The translations under genes and the position numbers were made by a program. A stretch of DNA of 64,000 bases, taken from Euleptes europaea. Lineage: Eukaryota; Chordata; Lepidosauria; Squamata; Sphaerodactylidae. The notes beneath the pieces were generated by a model that saw only the letters and a program-made list of their open reading frames with translations, did not search any database and was not told where the DNA came from. Of this stretch, positions 63,697-64,000 are shown one piece after another. The DNA lies in NCBI RefSeq assembly GCF_029931775.1, contig NC_079318.1, positions 75,551,614 through 75,615,613 on the forward strand, written 5' to 3'. The number at the start of each line of letters is the position of its first letter. The first letter of the stretch is position 1.

Positions 63697-64000
63697 CAAG
63701 GCTGTCGAGTGTTTCTCATCTCATTACAAATGGAGGATTTATTGAAAGAACAAATTGTACTCATTTACCTGTCACAGTGCAGCTGCTCATTAGCCTTGCA
63801 AGAGTGTCACAGGAGGATGGGAAAGCCTTTGACATGCTGGGAGAGCCACATATGCTTTTGGAAATGGCGTCTTCTGAGTGGTAAATTAAACTTGTCAGCA
63901 CCTAGCTAGTTTCCAAAGCATAAATTGCCTGAGTTCCAGACAGAAATAAAGAAAGCATTTCCTCTTCAGCCTGAAATGAGGTGGTCTCAGAAAACTCAAA
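63697..64000. other. Intergenic stretch without recognised features
   Basis: Nothing recognised to the right edge. Confidence 0.4.

Overview
This window is vertebrate nuclear DNA, most likely from a squamate reptile (a lizard). It combines CR1, L2 and RTE-BovB LINE pieces, 5S-rRNA-headed SINEs with a BovB-type tail, several tRNA-headed SINE families, and an abundant ~209-bp hAT MITE. No species can be named from sequence alone.

One host gene is recognisable, on the minus strand: PNOC (prepronociceptin). Coding exon 3 (332-901) carries the nociceptin peptide YGGFIGVRKSARKWHNQ between KR processing sites. Coding exon 2 (8143-8283) carries the signal peptide and the first cysteines of the opioid-precursor N-terminus. 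Both have good splice sites, and the phase-0 join gives a 231-residue precursor (human: 176). A TATA box at 44941-44950 and a CAG|GTAGG donor at 44866 suggest the non-coding exon 1 and the promoter, giving a gene of about 45 kb. The DNA from 45 to 64 kb is then upstream intergenic sequence. A 23-residue KR-flanked peptide that begins LGGFL, a degenerate opioid core, sits where mammals have nocistatin.

Layout: 0.3-8.3 kb holds exons 3 and 2 and a SINE/MITE-rich intron 2. 8.3-44.9 kb is intron 1, with hairpin repeats at 8.5 and 10.4 kb, a nearly full-length CR1 at 12.9-16.8 kb, a CR1 fragment at 19.2 kb, a solo LTR at 22.6 kb, a LINE tail at 25 kb, a 300-bp foldback at 28.9 kb, a nested insertion at 31.6-32.4 kb, a BovB tail at 34.4 kb, a CR1 at 37.3 kb and a SINE cluster at 40.7-42.4 kb. 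42.6-45.2 kb is notably repeat-poor and includes the proposed promoter. 45.2-64 kb holds a MIR, a local repeated segment, GC-rich hairpin repeats, an L2 tail, a long GAGN microsatellite and more hAT MITEs.

The repeats are unusually informative. About a dozen hAT MITE copies keep readable 8-bp target duplications. Four SINE or MITE insertions can be ordered in time by intact duplications. A loosely related set of hairpin elements (8.5, 10.4, 31.6, 42.5, 56.0 kb) shares inverted arms, a common tail, or a CTGANGA-stem-GAAA motif resembling a hammerhead ribozyme core. I infer these are Penelope-like retroelement relics; that needs testing.
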